NCBI GenBank assembly: GCA_903917345.1
Contig: CAIXAE010000023.1
Span: 44,194 to 108,193, forward strand
Direction: 5' to 3'
DNA: 64,000 nucleotides
From: an uncultured Methylococcaceae bacterium
Lineage (GTDB): Bacteria > Pseudomonadota > Gammaproteobacteria > Methylococcales > Methylomonadaceae
Shown: positions 1 to 9,799 of the stretch, piece after piece
How positions within the stretch are numbered: position 1 is the first letter of the stretch
Layout of the letters: every line of letters begins with the position of its first letter
The notes under the pieces: generated by a model
Seen by the model: the letters and a program-made list of their open reading frames with translations, nothing else
What the model was told of the DNA's origin: nothing
Database searches by the model: none
Position numbers and translations under genes: made by a program

Positions 1-193
1 TGGTAAGGAGTTTATTGGTTATTTGATCGAATGACTCCCCTTTATGTATTTCTATAGTGACTGTATTGCCAAAAACTACTGGTGATATTAGTGATCTTTG
101 AAACTCTATCCAGGCCCAAATGAATAGAAAAATTAAGCTGATTGGCGAGAAATAGACAACTTTAAGAATTATTGATGATGTCTTTTTGTTCAT
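1..193 (-). CDS. mltG: Endolytic transglycosylase MltG, N-terminal part (runs off window)
   Basis: The minus strand from the ATG at 193 reads 64 codons to the window edge without a stop. The product starts MNKKTSSIILKVVYF, has one membrane segment at about residues 10-30, and continues into a segment (VTIEIHKGESFDQITNKLL) that matches the start of the LysM-like subdomain of MltG/YceG. MltG cleaves nascent glycan strands at the inner membrane. The start lies 32 nt inside the end of pabC, the usual gene order pabC-mltG. The catalytic domain is outside the window, so the call rests on the N-terminus and context. Confidence 0.8.
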   Translation of the reverse strand, partial: MNKKTSSIILKVVYFSPISLIFLFIWAWIEFQRSLISPVVFGNTVTIEIHKGESFDQITNKLLT

Positions 194-995
194 ATTCAGA
201 GAGCAAATATTGTAATTTCCTTGTCATCATTCCAATGCCAAACCGCGTCGTGTTTATTGAATTGATAGGCCAAATCCCAATGATTGAATTGCATAAAAAA
301 GCTTCGTCAGCAGTCAATAGGTCGTATTCTTTGTAATCTCTTACAGTTAAAGAGTAACCATGAGCAATAGCTAATTCCATAATAATCCCCCTCATAATAC
401 CAGCGACACCAGAATAAAGTAGAGGTGAGGTGAAGATCATATTATTTTTGACATAGAAAAGGTTGGTCATTGTTCCTTCAATAATGTGGCCATTCAGGTC
501 TTGCATAATGCCTTCTTGAATATTTATGTCTGACCATTCCGCTCTCGCTAAAACTTGTTCAAGCCTATTTAGATGTTTAATACCGCTAAGGGATGGGCTT
601 AGACCAAGTCTTGTTTCGCAGAATCGTGCCGTAACACCCTGTTCTTTATATGATGTAGCATAGCTGGGAAAAGGATGAATGCTTAAAATTCTATTTGGCT
701 TTATGGCTTCAGGTTGGCGATAGCCCCGGCCTCCTGTACCTCGAGTAACAATAATTTTGAGTATGGCATTGTCTAAATCTTTAGCAAGTGAAAATGTTTC
801 ACTATTAAGCAATTTAGAACATGGGGTTGGGATTTGGAGTTTAAGACAGGAATTATGAAGTCTTTCTAGATGTCTTTCAAAAAAACAGGGAATTCCTTTT
901 TTAATAGCGATGGTTTCAAATAAACCATCGCCGTATTGAAAGCCCCTATCTGATAATTCAATCAGCTCCTGAATTGAACCATTTACCAAGGCCAT
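162..995 (-). CDS. pabC: Aminodeoxychorismate lyase (PLP class IV)
   Basis: A 277-residue fold-type IV PLP enzyme that converts 4-amino-4-deoxychorismate to p-aminobenzoate and pyruvate for folate synthesis. Visible family features are the N-terminal DRGFQYGDGLFETI segment (residues 16-29), the PLP lysine in GIKHLNRLEQVLAR (Lys140), and the EGTMTNLFYV segment near residue 173. Branched-chain aminotransferases share the fold, but the size and the position between fabF and mltG fit PabC. It follows fabF by 25 nt and overlaps mltG, so it is probably part of the same operon. Confidence 0.9.
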   Translation of the reverse strand: MALVNGSIQELIELSDRGFQYGDGLFETIAIKKGIPCFFERHLERLHNSCLKLQIPTPCSKLLNSETFSLAKDLDNAILKIIVTRGTGGRGYRQPEAIKPNRILSIHPFPSYATSYKEQGVTARFCETRLGLSPSLSGIKHLNRLEQVLARAEWSDINIQEGIMQDLNGHIIEGTMTNLFYVKNNMIFTSPLLYSGVAGIMRGIIMELAIAHGYSLTVRDYKEYDLLTADEAFLCNSIIGIWPINSINTTRFGIGMMTRKLQYLLSEYEQKDIINNS

Positions 996-1020
996 GATTT
1001 TCTAGGAGTTTATTAAAGTT

Positions 1021-2265
1021 TTATTGATAGCGTTTAAAAATTAAAGTTCCATTGGTGCCGCCAAATCCAAAGGAGTTTGACATTGCCACTTCAATTTTCA
1101 TATTTCTTGCTATTTTTGGTACGTAGTCCAGATCACATTCTGGGTCAGGGTTATCCAAGTTAATAGTTGGAGGTGCAATTTGTTCTTTAATGCTTAAGGC
1201 TGAAATAACGGCTTCAATTCCACCTGCTGCTCCAAGCATGTGACCAATCATTGATTTTGTAGAACTAATAGCGACTTTATAAGCATGATCGCCTAATGCG
1301 GCTTTCATTGCTTGTGTCTCACCCACATCGCCAGCAGGTGTTGAAGTGCCGTGAGCATTTATATAGTCTACATCTTCTTTATTTAGTCCGGCATCTTTAA
1401 GAGCGTTTCTCATGCATCGAGCAGCGCCTTCGCCCCCTTCAGAAGGTGTTGTAATGTGGTAAGCATCACCACTCATGCCATAACCTACTAATTCAGCATA
1501 AATTTTTGCACCGCGAGCTTTTGCGTGTTCGAGTTCTTCCAGTACTACAACGCCAGCTCCATCACTTAATACAAAGCCATCACGATCTTTATCCCATGGG
1601 CGACTGGCTCTTTGTGGGTCATCATTGCGACGAGACAGCGCTTTAGCCGAAGCAAAGCCACCCATCGCAGTCGGAGATGTTGTACAGCGTTCCGCTCCAC
1701 CTGCTATCATGACGTCTGCGTCGCCGTAGGAAATCAAGCGCGCGGCATCACCAATATTGTGGGTGCCTGTTGCACAAGCAGTGACAATAGCAAAGTTGGG
1801 TCCTTTCAGACCATATTTAATCGAAAGGTTGCCAGAAATCATGTTAATAATGTTACCTGGTACAAAGAATGGAGATATTCTTCGTGGACCACCTTTTTCA
1901 TAGGTGGCGTAGCATTCTTCAATACCTGTAATACCGCCTATACCCGCTCCAATGGCTACGCCAATTCGTTCTGCGTTCGCTTCTGTTACTTCAATACCAG
2001 AATCCTCAAAAGCTTGGCAACCTGCAGCAAGACCGTAGTGGACAAAACCATCCATACGTTTAGCGTCTTTTTCAGGTATGTATTGGGATATATCAAGATT
2101 TCTTATCACTCCGCCAAATGTAGTGGCAAAAGGGGATATATCAAAAGAATCAATTGGACTTATGCCGCTTTTGGCATTGATAATGCCATTCCATGTTTCA
2201 GCGACGGTGTTAGCTAAGCATGTAACAGCACCCAATCCAGTTATTACAACTCGACGTTTACTCAA
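1021..2265 (-). CDS. fabF: Beta-ketoacyl-ACP synthase II
   Basis: A 414-residue KAS II that extends acyl-ACP chains with malonyl-ACP in the cytoplasm. The Cys-His-His triad is intact: Cys164 in VTACATGTHN, His305 in NAHGTSTPAGD and His342 in SMIGHMLGAAGG, with Lys337 just upstream. The length is normal for the family. It lies downstream of acpP, separated by 143 nt that hold a strong hairpin, and upstream of pabC. No anomaly was seen. Confidence 0.97.
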   Translation of the reverse strand: MSKRRVVITGLGAVTCLANTVAETWNGIINAKSGISPIDSFDISPFATTFGGVIRNLDISQYIPEKDAKRMDGFVHYGLAAGCQAFEDSGIEVTEANAERIGVAIGAGIGGITGIEECYATYEKGGPRRISPFFVPGNIINMISGNLSIKYGLKGPNFAIVTACATGTHNIGDAARLISYGDADVMIAGGAERCTTSPTAMGGFASAKALSRRNDDPQRASRPWDKDRDGFVLSDGAGVVVLEELEHAKARGAKIYAELVGYGMSGDAYHITTPSEGGEGAARCMRNALKDAGLNKEDVDYINAHGTSTPAGDVGETQAMKAALGDHAYKVAISSTKSMIGHMLGAAGGIEAVISALSIKEQIAPPTINLDNPDPECDLDYVPKIARNMKIEVAMSNSFGFGGTNGTLIFKRYQ

Positions 2266-2372
2266 TGTAATGTACCGTAAGAAAGGTGAAGATGAGGGTA
2301 ACTAAAGTCTGTGGTATATACCATAACAAACTGTGTTTTTGTTTTGGAACAGGCTAGTTTTAATGTCAAATT

Positions 2373-2397
2373 AGTGGATGAGTATGCCTCATCCACT
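2373..2397 (-). terminator. Hairpin between acpP and fabF (attenuator or partial terminator)
   Basis: Perfect 10-bp stem AGTGGATGAG/CTCATCCACT with a 5-nt loop, 12 nt after the acpP stop on the minus strand. It is not followed by a proper T-run, so it may only reduce read-through or protect the 3' end of the acpP message. Many genomes make more acpP mRNA than that of flanking genes. Confidence 0.45.
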
Positions 2398-2408
2398 TAA
2401 AATCAGTT

Positions 2409-2639
2409 TTACGCGTTTTTATTTACGTAATCGATGGCTTGCTGAACAGTAGTGATTTTTTCAGCTTCATCATCAGGAATTTCGCATTCGAATTCTTCTT
2501 CAAGAGCCATAACGAGTTCAACTGTATCCAGAGAATCGGCACCAAGATCGTCAACAAATGAAGCATCATTAGCGATGTCTTCTTTTACACCTAGTTGCTC
2601 TGCAACAATTTTTTTAACTCGTTCTTCAATGTTACTCAT
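2409..2639 (-). CDS. acpP: Acyl carrier protein
   Basis: A 76-residue acidic ACP that carries growing acyl chains on a phosphopantetheine arm. The attachment serine is Ser36 in the motif [10 protein letters not shown]. The ATG at 2639 was chosen because a GAGG ribosome-binding site lies 8 nt upstream. A TTG 15 nt further upstream would place that site inside the gene. It lies between fabG and fabF, in the standard order. Confidence 0.97.
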   Translation of the reverse strand: MSNIEERVKKIVAEQLGVKEDIANDASFVDDLGADSLDTVELVMALEEEFECEIPDDEAEKITTVQQAIDYVNKNA

Positions 2640-2777
2640 AATTTTTTTCCTCAAACAACGTAAGTCTATAATTTTCTGACTTAAATTGATATTGTTATTA
2701 GTTTTTACTGAAACCGCGTGTCTAGTAAATTTAGACAGCGTGGCAATTATACTTAATATTACGACAAAGTCACCATA

Positions 2778-3506
2778 TTAAGGCATAAACATGCCGCCAT
2801 TGACATGTAAAGTCTCGCCTGTAATATAACTTGCACCGGGTGAAGCAAGAAATCCAACGGCATGAGCAATTTCTTTAGCATCGCCTAATCTGTTGAGTGG
2901 GATAGATGCTAATAGATTGTTTTTAATATCATCATTAAGCTCCTTAGTCATATCAGTGTCGATAAAACCGGGTGCAACAGTGTTAATGGTGATATTACGT
3001 GAGCCGACTTCTTTGGCCATTGATTTTGCGAATCCAACCATGCCTGCTTTGGCTGCTGCATAGTTAGCTTGGCCCGCATTTCCTGTAGATCCAACTACTG
3101 AAGAAATATTAATAATGCGGCCGTATTTAGCTTTCATCATGCCACGTAGCACTGCTTTACTCATTCTAAATACAGATGTTAAGTTGGTGTTGATAATATC
3201 ATCCCACTCTTCATCTTTCATGCGCATTAACAAGTTATCTCTGGTTATCCCGGCGTTATTGACTAATACAGCGGGTGCACCAAATTCATCATTAATTGTT
3301 TTGAGTACTTCTTCAATCGATTCGGCATTAGATACATCTAATTTAAAGCCTTTGCCGCTGTCGCCTAAATAAAATGAAATAGCCTCTGCGCCAGCATCAG
3401 AAGTTGCTGTACCGAGTACAAAAAAACCATCTTCAGCTAATTTTTCGGCAATTGCTTTACCAATGCCACGACTTGCGCCGGTTACTAAAGCTATTTGTTT
3501 AGTCAT
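2778..3506 (-). CDS. fabG: 3-oxoacyl-ACP reductase
   Basis: A 242-residue short-chain dehydrogenase that reduces beta-ketoacyl-ACP with NADPH. It has the TGASRGIG nucleotide-binding motif at residues 9-16, NNAG at 83-86 and the catalytic Ser136, Tyr149, Lys153. The N-terminus overlaps the end of fabD by 8 nt, so the two are translationally coupled. About 140 nt separate it from acpP. Confidence 0.97.
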   Translation of the reverse strand: MTKQIALVTGASRGIGKAIAEKLAEDGFFVLGTATSDAGAEAISFYLGDSGKGFKLDVSNAESIEEVLKTINDEFGAPAVLVNNAGITRDNLLMRMKDEEWDDIINTNLTSVFRMSKAVLRGMMKAKYGRIINISSVVGSTGNAGQANYAAAKAGMVGFAKSMAKEVGSRNITINTVAPGFIDTDMTKELNDDIKNNLLASIPLNRLGDAKEIAHAVGFLASPGASYITGETLHVNGGMFMP

Positions 3507-4449
3507 TGAGTTGCTCCAATAGCGTATTTATTGTTTCTGAATTATAGATAGAGAAATGCTCGGCGTCTTTAGCGATCCGCTTGTTAAGACCAATAAGAAC
3601 TTTTCCAGGACCACATTCAACAAAACGCGTAACACCCTGTTCGTGCATGTGATTGATGCTATCAACCCAACGAACGGGTTTAAAAAGTTGTTCTTTTAGA
3701 ATGTTACAAATGGCATCAGGTGTATCGTGTGAAGCAACGTCTACATTGTGAACCAGTTTAATCGTAGGCGTTACAATCTCAATTTCATTTAGATAGGCAT
3801 CTAGTTTATCGGCCGCGGATTGCATCAAGGCACAATGAGAGGGCACGCTAACGGGTAATAAAAGAGCGCGTTTGGCACCGGCTTCTTTTGCTCTAGACAT
3901 AGCTCTTTCAACAGCGGTTTTATTGCCTGCAATAACGACTTGTCCAGGGGAATTAAAATTGACTGCTGAGACAATTTCTTTTTCAGCGGCTTGCGCGCAA
4001 ATATCTATAATTATTTGATCTTCAAGCCCTAAGATAGCTGCCATAGCGCCCACTCCAGGCGGAACGGCTTCTTGCATTAAGCGACCACGGGCAGCAACTA
4101 ATTTTATGCCGTCTTCAAACGTTAAAGCGCCGGAACAAACTAGCGCGGTATATTCGCCTAAGCTGTGTCCTGCCATCCAGGTGGGTTGAATAGGGCTTTG
4201 TTTGCGCCAAATATCCCATACTGCAAAGCCAGCGGCTAACATAGCTGGTTGCGTATTTTGTGTTTGGTTTAGTTCTTCATCAGGGCCTTGAGTTATTAAA
4301 GACCACAAGTTCAAACTTAAAACATCAGAGGCTCTTTCAAACGTGTATTTTACTTCTGGGTGACTAGAGGTTAATTCTGCCAGCATGCCGACTGACTGGG
4401 AGCCTTGTCCAGGAAAGACAAATGCTAAATTATCGATGTGTGTGCTCAT
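3499..4449 (-). CDS. fabD: Malonyl CoA-ACP transacylase
   Basis: A 316-residue acyltransferase that moves malonyl from CoA to ACP. It has the oxyanion motif FPGQGSQ at residues 12-18, the nucleophile Ser96 in GHSLGE and His205 in VPSHCALM. Typical length. It sits between fabH (20 nt upstream) and fabG (8-nt overlap). Confidence 0.97.
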   Translation of the reverse strand: MSTHIDNLAFVFPGQGSQSVGMLAELTSSHPEVKYTFERASDVLSLNLWSLITQGPDEELNQTQNTQPAMLAAGFAVWDIWRKQSPIQPTWMAGHSLGEYTALVCSGALTFEDGIKLVAARGRLMQEAVPPGVGAMAAILGLEDQIIIDICAQAAEKEIVSAVNFNSPGQVVIAGNKTAVERAMSRAKEAGAKRALLLPVSVPSHCALMQSAADKLDAYLNEIEIVTPTIKLVHNVDVASHDTPDAICNILKEQLFKPVRWVDSINHMHEQGVTRFVECGPGKVLIGLNKRIAKDAEHFSIYNSETINTLLEQLND

Positions 4450-4468
4450 GTTACTGTATTATTTTTTA

Positions 4469-5440
4469 TTAATATTTAATAAGAGCCGAGCCCCAAGTAA
4501 AGCCAGCACCAAAGGCTTCAAGGAGCACGACTTGTCCACGCTTAATTCTTCCATCTCGCACTGCTTCATTAAAAGCTAATAATACCGATGCAGAAGAAGT
4601 GTTACCTTGATTTTCAAGGGTAACCACGACTTGATCCATAGACATTTTTAATTTTTTGGCGGTTGCCATGATAATTCTAATATTGGCTTGATGCGGCACT
4701 AGCCAATCAATTTCTTCTTTAGCCATGTTATTGGCTTCAAGTGTTTCATCAACAATTCGGCCTAGAGTATTAACGGCTACTTTGAAAACTTCATTGCCAC
4801 GCATATTGATAAAGCCGATTTCTTCATTCTGTATGTCGGCGTTTGATAGTTGGGGATTGCGGCAATACAAAAGCTCTTCAAACTCACCATCAGCATGAAT
4901 ATGGGTTGATAAGACACCTGCTTCATCAGATGAACCTATTAATAAAGCCCCTGCGCCATCTCCAAATAAGATACACGTGCCACGGTCTGTCCAATCTACA
5001 ATGCGTGAGCAAATTTCAGTACCAACAATAAGGGCCTTTTTCGCGGCGCCTGATTTAATAAATTGATCAGCAATACTAAGTGCATAAATAGAACCAGAGC
5101 AAGCGGCTTGAACATCAAAGGCAGCTGCATTTTTATTGCCTAGTCGTTGTTGTAATAAACAAGCGGTGCTGGGATAAACATATTCGGGTGTGCCAGTGGC
5201 AACGATAATTAAATCAATGTCATTGGGGTCGCAGTTAGCAACTTCTAATGCTTGTCTTGCCGCAATTTCAGCCATGCTTGCGGCTGATTCATTAGGAGCA
5301 GCAATGCGTCGGCTTTTTATACCCGTGCGTTCAAAAATCCAGCTATCTGAAGTGTCAACGGTTTGTGATATTTGTTCATTGGTGCGAATCTCGGCGGGCA
5401 AGTATCCGCCAGTGCCCAGAACTTTTGAATAACGAATCAT
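4469..5440 (-). CDS. fabH: Beta-ketoacyl-ACP synthase III
   Basis: A 323-residue KAS III that condenses acetyl-CoA with malonyl-ACP to start fatty-acid synthesis. The Cys-His-Asn triad is Cys114 ([10 protein letters not shown]), His250 (VPHQANIRI) and Asn280 ([10 protein letters not shown]). It overlaps plsX by 4 nt (ATGA type), which indicates translational coupling. Confidence 0.97.
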   Translation of the reverse strand: MIRYSKVLGTGGYLPAEIRTNEQISQTVDTSDSWIFERTGIKSRRIAAPNESAASMAEIAARQALEVANCDPNDIDLIIVATGTPEYVYPSTACLLQQRLGNKNAAAFDVQAACSGSIYALSIADQFIKSGAAKKALIVGTEICSRIVDWTDRGTCILFGDGAGALLIGSSDEAGVLSTHIHADGEFEELLYCRNPQLSNADIQNEEIGFINMRGNEVFKVAVNTLGRIVDETLEANNMAKEEIDWLVPHQANIRIIMATAKKLKMSMDQVVVTLENQGNTSSASVLLAFNEAVRDGRIKRGQVVLLEAFGAGFTWGSALIKY

Positions 5441-6465
5441 CTGATGTCTCTAAGAGCTAAGGTTTTTTCTACTTGCTCACTTATTTTTTTTATAACATCT
5501 TGTTGCGCTTCAACTATGGCTAATTGAATTGCCGTTTTAAATGCAAGACTATCTGCGCCACCGTGACTTTTGATGACCAAGCCTTTAAGGCCTAGAAAAC
5601 TAGCGCCATTATATAAGCGTGGATCAATGCGTTGCTTAAAGGATTTAAGTACAGGATAAGCAATGATCGCCACCATCTTTGTAAAAATGTTTCTACTAAA
5701 CGCTTCTTTAAGCGCGGTACCTATCATTTTTGCAGCACCTTCAATTGACTTAAGCGCAACATTGCCTACAAACCCGTCGGTGACAATTAGGTCCACTTTA
5801 ATAGGGCCGGCATTTAAAGAATTACCTTCTACATAGCCGATATAGTTTAAGGAGGATGATTCTAATAGTTTTGCGGCGGCTTTAACCTGCTCATTCCCTT
5901 TGGTGTCTTCTTCGCCAATATTTAAGAGGCCTACTTTGGGGTTTTCTATTCCTTCAACAGCTTTAACGAGTTCGTTGCCCATAATGGCAAATTGAAATAG
6001 GTGTTCCGCAGAGCAATCAACATTAGCGCCTAGATCAAGTACATGCGTATGGCCGTGAATAGAAGGTAAAGTTGAAATGATAGCGGGGCGATCTATACCT
6101 GGAATCATTTTCAAAACAAATCGAGCTGTTGCCATTAATGCGCCGGTGTTACCTGCGCTCACACATGCATCTGCTTGGCCTTCTTTGACCAAATTAATGG
6201 CTACCCGCATAGAAGAGTCTTTTTTGTTTTTTAAAGCTTTAGAGGGTGATTCATCCATTTCAACACTTTGCGAAGCATGGTGAATAGAGAGTCTATCTTG
6301 ATAAGGACCTAATCCATTTGGCAAGAGGCCTTTTATGATTAGTTCATCTCCAACTAAGATTAATTTTAAGTTTGGATTGTGTTTTAGACAGTCCAGAGAA
6401 GCTGGAATAGTGACTTGAGGACCTTGATCCCCGCCCATTGCGTCAATTGAAATTGTTAAACTCAC
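5437..6465 (-). CDS. plsX: Phosphate acyltransferase PlsX
   Basis: Makes acyl-phosphate from acyl-ACP for phospholipid synthesis. The protein starts [16 protein letters not shown], the typical PlsX N-terminus, and is 342 residues. I chose the GTG at 6465: a GGAG site lies about 12 nt upstream, whereas the TTG at 6477 directly abuts that site. It sits between rpmF and fabH as in most gammaproteobacteria. Confidence 0.95.
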   Translation of the reverse strand: MSLTISIDAMGGDQGPQVTIPASLDCLKHNPNLKLILVGDELIIKGLLPNGLGPYQDRLSIHHASQSVEMDESPSKALKNKKDSSMRVAINLVKEGQADACVSAGNTGALMATARFVLKMIPGIDRPAIISTLPSIHGHTHVLDLGANVDCSAEHLFQFAIMGNELVKAVEGIENPKVGLLNIGEEDTKGNEQVKAAAKLLESSSLNYIGYVEGNSLNAGPIKVDLIVTDGFVGNVALKSIEGAAKMIGTALKEAFSRNIFTKMVAIIAYPVLKSFKQRIDPRLYNGASFLGLKGLVIKSHGGADSLAFKTAIQLAIVEAQQDVIKKISEQVEKTLALRDIR

Positions 6466-6491
6466 GCTGATGAACAACTCCGAGGTTATTG

Positions 6492-6508
6492 AAGGGCGCC
6501 GAGCCCTT
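6492..6508 (-). other. Small hairpin between rpmF and plsX
   Basis: A 6-bp stem (AAGGGC/GCCCTT) with a 5-nt loop in the rpmF-plsX spacer. There is no T-run after it on the minus strand, so it is probably an RNA processing or stability element rather than a terminator. Confidence 0.3.
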
Positions 6509-6549
6509 TGGGTGGGTTCGGCATGGGGTCATCTCAGAACGAAAGGTTA

Positions 6550-6729
6550 TTATTCGTCTGCAGTAGTCACTATTTGGCGACCTTTGAAAAAGCCACCTGG
6601 GGTAACGTGATGACGCAAGTGCATTTCACCTGTTATAGCATCTTGAGATAATGCTTTTGATGTTAACGCGTCATGTGAACGACGTTGACCGCGTCTTGAG
6701 CGCGTTACTTTACTTTTTTGTACAGCCAT
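6550..6729 (-). CDS. rpmF: 50S ribosomal protein L32
   Basis: A short gene of 59 codons. It starts [20 protein letters not shown] and is basic at the N-terminus, as in L32, and ends [15 protein letters not shown]. Its ATG overlaps the stop of yceD by one base (TAATG). The zinc-binding cysteines found in some L32 proteins are absent, as in many gammaproteobacteria. Gene order yceD-rpmF-plsX is classic. Confidence 0.96.
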   Translation of the reverse strand: MAVQKSKVTRSRRGQRRSHDALTSKALSQDAITGEMHLRHHVTPGGFFKGRQIVTTADE

Positions 6730-7256
6730 TATGAATCTCCAGTTTTTTTAAGTTTGGCTAAAATTGCAAAAGGGTTTTCACGTGAAGGAATTTCTTCATT
6801 CACTACTTGTTCGTCTATGTTTGTGTTAATTTCCACTGCAAAACATTCATGTTCATGCTTAGGGAACGCAGGCAATGTAAGAAGTATTTCATCCTCAATA
6901 ATGCTCTTAAGAAGAATTTTTTCTTCTTCAATCATGAGTGGTTCTAATTCTTCTGGAAGTCTATTGGCTTGTTCAATTGTGGTAACAATGCCTAATTTGA
7001 TGGTTTCATCAAAAGACCACTCTACTGCTTCTAGGCAATTTTGGCACTGTAAATGCAGTATTGCCTTAATACGCCCTTCAACTTTGGGTACTCTACCTTC
7101 ACGACTAAAATAAAGATCAACATCGACTGATCCTGAGTCGCCCACAAGCATCGTGGTTAAACGATCCAAGTGGCTTATAGGTACTTGTCCCTTTAATTCT
7201 CCCCGAGTATCAGCTAGGTGAGTAGGATCTATAGTTTCGGGTAGTCTGCTTAACAT
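6729..7256 (-). CDS. yceD: YceD family protein (DUF177), 23S rRNA accumulation protein
   Basis: About 175 residues, beginning [19 protein letters not shown]. It contains the CxxC pair of this family in [14 protein letters not shown]. The family is linked to 23S rRNA accumulation and is almost always upstream of rpmF. An ATG at 7256 is preferred to the TTG at 7265; neither has a clear ribosome-binding site. It is the first gene of the minus-strand fatty-acid operon, so its promoter should lie within 7257-7397. Confidence 0.88.
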   Translation of the reverse strand: MLSRLPETIDPTHLADTRGELKGQVPISHLDRLTTMLVGDSGSVDVDLYFSREGRVPKVEGRIKAILHLQCQNCLEAVEWSFDETIKLGIVTTIEQANRLPEELEPLMIEEEKILLKSIIEDEILLTLPAFPKHEHECFAVEINTNIDEQVVNEEIPSRENPFAILAKLKKTGDS

Positions 7257-7397
7257 AACTGACAAATAATATAGAGAAATACTAAAATCGTCAAATTCTA
7301 AATAAAATTCTACAGAAAATCTTATTAAAGCTTTAGATATGAGGTTAATATCTTTTAAATATAACTAAGTAAACTTTTTATACACAACAATAGATTT

Positions 7398-8282
7398 ATG
7401 ACTGGAACAAAACAAACGCTGGGTTTTATTGGTATTGGTTTAATGGGTAAGCCTATGGTGTATCGCTTATTAAGCGCTGGTTTTAAGGTTAACGTATGGA
7501 ATCGTAGCCCTGAGAAAATTATAGATGTGACTAGTGCTGGAGCTAAAGCTTATGATGCTATAGAACAATTAGTCGCAGCTTCAGATGTTATCATCCTATG
7601 TTTAAAAGATACCGAAGTTGTTGAAGATATTGTGCTTAAGCATGTTTTTGGCAGTGGCAGAGCAGGGCAGTTATTGATAGATCTCTCCAGTATTGATCCA
7701 CAAAAAACCCGAAATTTAGCAATGACTCTCTATGAAAACTGTGGCATGGCGTGGGTAGATGCGCCGGTGTCCGGTGGTGTGTATGGGGCAGAACTAGGTT
7801 GTTTAGCAATTATGGCTGGTGGTGCGGAAAAGGATATTACGATTGCTAGATGCGTCTTGGCTCCACTTTATAAGCAATTAACGCATATGGGTGATGTTGG
7901 CTGTGGACAGATTACTAAAATATGTAATCAGATGATCGTCAGTTGTAATGTGATGGTGATTGCAGAAATGATTGCTTTAGCTAAGTCAGTCGGAGTTAAT
8001 GCAGAGAAAATAGCCGAGGCTTTAGCGGGCGGCTTCGCAGATTCAAAACCCCTGCAAATACTGGTCCCAGAAATGGCTACAGAGACCTTTGAGCCGATTA
8101 AGTGGCGTGTTCAAACATTGCTAAAAGATTTAAAGATGGCTCAGGTCTTGGCTGAAAAACAAGGTAATCCGATTCCTATGTCTGATTTAGCGGCTGAATT
8201 AATGCAATTACATGCTTCAAATGGTTATGCGATGCAAGATCCATCCACATTGATTAAGCTGTTTGGGTTAAATAATGCTTAA
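7398..8282 (+). CDS. glxR: 2-hydroxy-3-oxopropionate reductase (tartronate semialdehyde reductase)
   Basis: A 294-residue member of the 3-hydroxyisobutyrate dehydrogenase family. It has the N-terminal dinucleotide motif GFIGIGLMGKPM (residues 9-20), the substrate-binding DAPVSGG (121-127) and the catalytic Lys174 in GQITKICNQM. The specific call is supported by the next gene, a hydroxypyruvate isomerase-like protein overlapping by 8 nt. Both belong to the glyoxylate-to-glycerate pathway. No glyoxylate carboligase (gcl) or glycerate kinase lies nearby, so the physiological substrate is not certain. Confidence 0.8.
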   Translation: MTGTKQTLGFIGIGLMGKPMVYRLLSAGFKVNVWNRSPEKIIDVTSAGAKAYDAIEQLVAASDVIILCLKDTEVVEDIVLKHVFGSGRAGQLLIDLSSIDPQKTRNLAMTLYENCGMAWVDAPVSGGVYGAELGCLAIMAGGAEKDITIARCVLAPLYKQLTHMGDVGCGQITKICNQMIVSCNVMVIAEMIALAKSVGVNAEKIAEALAGGFADSKPLQILVPEMATETFEPIKWRVQTLLKDLKMAQVLAEKQGNPIPMSDLAAELMQLHASNGYAMQDPSTLIKLFGLNNA

Positions 8283-9042
8283 ATTTACTGCTAATATAAG
8301 TATGTTATTTACAGAGGTCGATTTAATTGATCGATTTGCGATGGCTAAAAAAGCGGGATTTAGTGCGGTAGAAATGCAATTCCCCTACGGTCTTTCTACA
8401 GAGAAAATTAAAACGCTTTTGGATGACAATCAATTAAATTTAGTGCTCTTTAATGTAGATGCAGGTGATTTGCTACAGGGTGGAGAGGGGCTTGCGGCTG
8501 TGCCAGAAAAACAAACTCAATTTCATTTAGCAGTGGCGCAAGCATTAAGTTATGCGCAAATATTAGAACCTGAAGTGATTAATGTTTTGCCGGGTCGTTG
8601 TTACGATTTATCTCGAGAATCTGAATATCTAACAACATTTAAAGAAAACTTGGCTTATGCTGTTGATGTCTTTACGCCTTTAGGTATAAAGATAGTTTTC
8701 GAAGCGATTAATATTCATGACATGCCTGGTTTTATTATTAACACGAGTGAAGATGTGTTGAAAATATTGTCTGAGTTATCGCTGGATAATCTATATGCTC
8801 AGTACGATATTTATCATAGGACCCGAATGGGTGAATGTGTTGTTGACTTTATCCGTGAGCATGTTGATAAGATAGGCCATATCCAATTTGCTGATTGCCC
8901 GGGTAGGCATCAGCCTGGCACCGGATTAATTGATTATAAGCAAATTTTTTCAATCATAGATGCTTCTGCCTACTCTGGTTGGGTAGGCGCGGAATATAAG
9001 CCATTGGGAGATACGCAAAATAGTTTGGATTGGTTGCAGTAA
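8275..9042 (+). CDS. hyi: Hydroxypyruvate isomerase-like TIM-barrel protein
   Basis: A 255-residue xylose-isomerase-like TIM barrel. Family segments include KFTANISMLFTEVDLIDRF at the start, VFEAINIHDMPGF and YDIYHRTRMGE in the middle, and VGAEYKPLGDT near the end, which carry the expected metal ligands. It should interconvert hydroxypyruvate and tartronate semialdehyde. It is translationally coupled to glxR. A related 2-oxo-tetronate isomerase role cannot be excluded. Confidence 0.8.
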   Translation: MLKFTANISMLFTEVDLIDRFAMAKKAGFSAVEMQFPYGLSTEKIKTLLDDNQLNLVLFNVDAGDLLQGGEGLAAVPEKQTQFHLAVAQALSYAQILEPEVINVLPGRCYDLSRESEYLTTFKENLAYAVDVFTPLGIKIVFEAINIHDMPGFIINTSEDVLKILSELSLDNLYAQYDIYHRTRMGECVVDFIREHVDKIGHIQFADCPGRHQPGTGLIDYKQIFSIIDASAYSGWVGAEYKPLGDTQNSLDWLQ

Positions 9043-9123
9043 ATTATTTTGTACTTGATTTAAGGTTCGCTTAAGACTTGTAATTTAGAATCTAACCTAA
9101 GTTAATAAAAAAGGGTTTGGTTT

Positions 9124-9582
9124 ATGAGTAAGCTGTCGTTAGCAGTAATTGTTATTGCAAGCAGTTATTTTTTTAATCTTGTAGGTGTTGTAGAAGCAGC
9201 TCCACGTCATGCTAAACAAATGCATGAGAATAAAAATCATCAAAAAGCAAATAAGCCGATGACGGCTTCTTGGTATGGCGCTCAATTCCACGGTAAAAAA
9301 ACAGCGAGTGGCGAAGTTTTCAATATGTATGAGATGACGGCTGCTCATAAATCATTGCCATTATCATCTTATGTTGAAGTAACTAATCTTAAAAATCATC
9401 GCTCTATCGTAGTACGCATCAATGACCGTGGTCCTTTCCACTCGTCGAGATCTATGGATTTATCTTTAGCAGCAGCTAAAGAGTTAGGTATGAATGGCAC
9501 TACACCCATAGATATAACGCCTGTTGCTTACAATCCATTATCTACACAAGCAAATCGTAATAAACTAAATAAACGCGGTTAA
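9124..9582 (+). CDS. Small RlpA-like double-psi beta-barrel protein
   Basis: A 152-residue secreted protein with an N-terminal signal segment (about residues 1-26, ending VVEAAP) and an RlpA-type double-psi beta-barrel: [19 protein letters not shown], then [20 protein letters not shown] and [14 protein letters not shown]. RlpA proteins cleave or bind denuded peptidoglycan. This one lacks the SPOR domain and a clear lipobox, so it is shorter than classical RlpA. The enzymatic role is inferred from the domain only. Confidence 0.85.
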   Translation: MSKLSLAVIVIASSYFFNLVGVVEAAPRHAKQMHENKNHQKANKPMTASWYGAQFHGKKTASGEVFNMYEMTAAHKSLPLSSYVEVTNLKNHRSIVVRINDRGPFHSSRSMDLSLAAAKELGMNGTTPIDITPVAYNPLSTQANRNKLNKRG

Positions 9583-9799
9583 TTTTTATTCCCCATAGTT
9601 TCACTATTTAGAATAAAATTCTCATAGCACCTGATGGTGTTTTCTTTGGTAAGTATATGATTCTAATCTTACCTGTCTGATATTTATTTTATAAAATCCT
9701 TTAGCTATCCTTCATTAAAGCCATTAAGTTTGCCGAAAGGCATCTAAATTGCTGTTATAGTGACCCATTTTTTACCAAGATATAGATAAGGTTATAGTG

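Noticed and set aside
1612..2217. Plus-strand open frame of about 200 codons opposite fabF
   Set aside because: It is a shadow of fabF: composition is unlike a protein, and it has no start signal or conserved domain.
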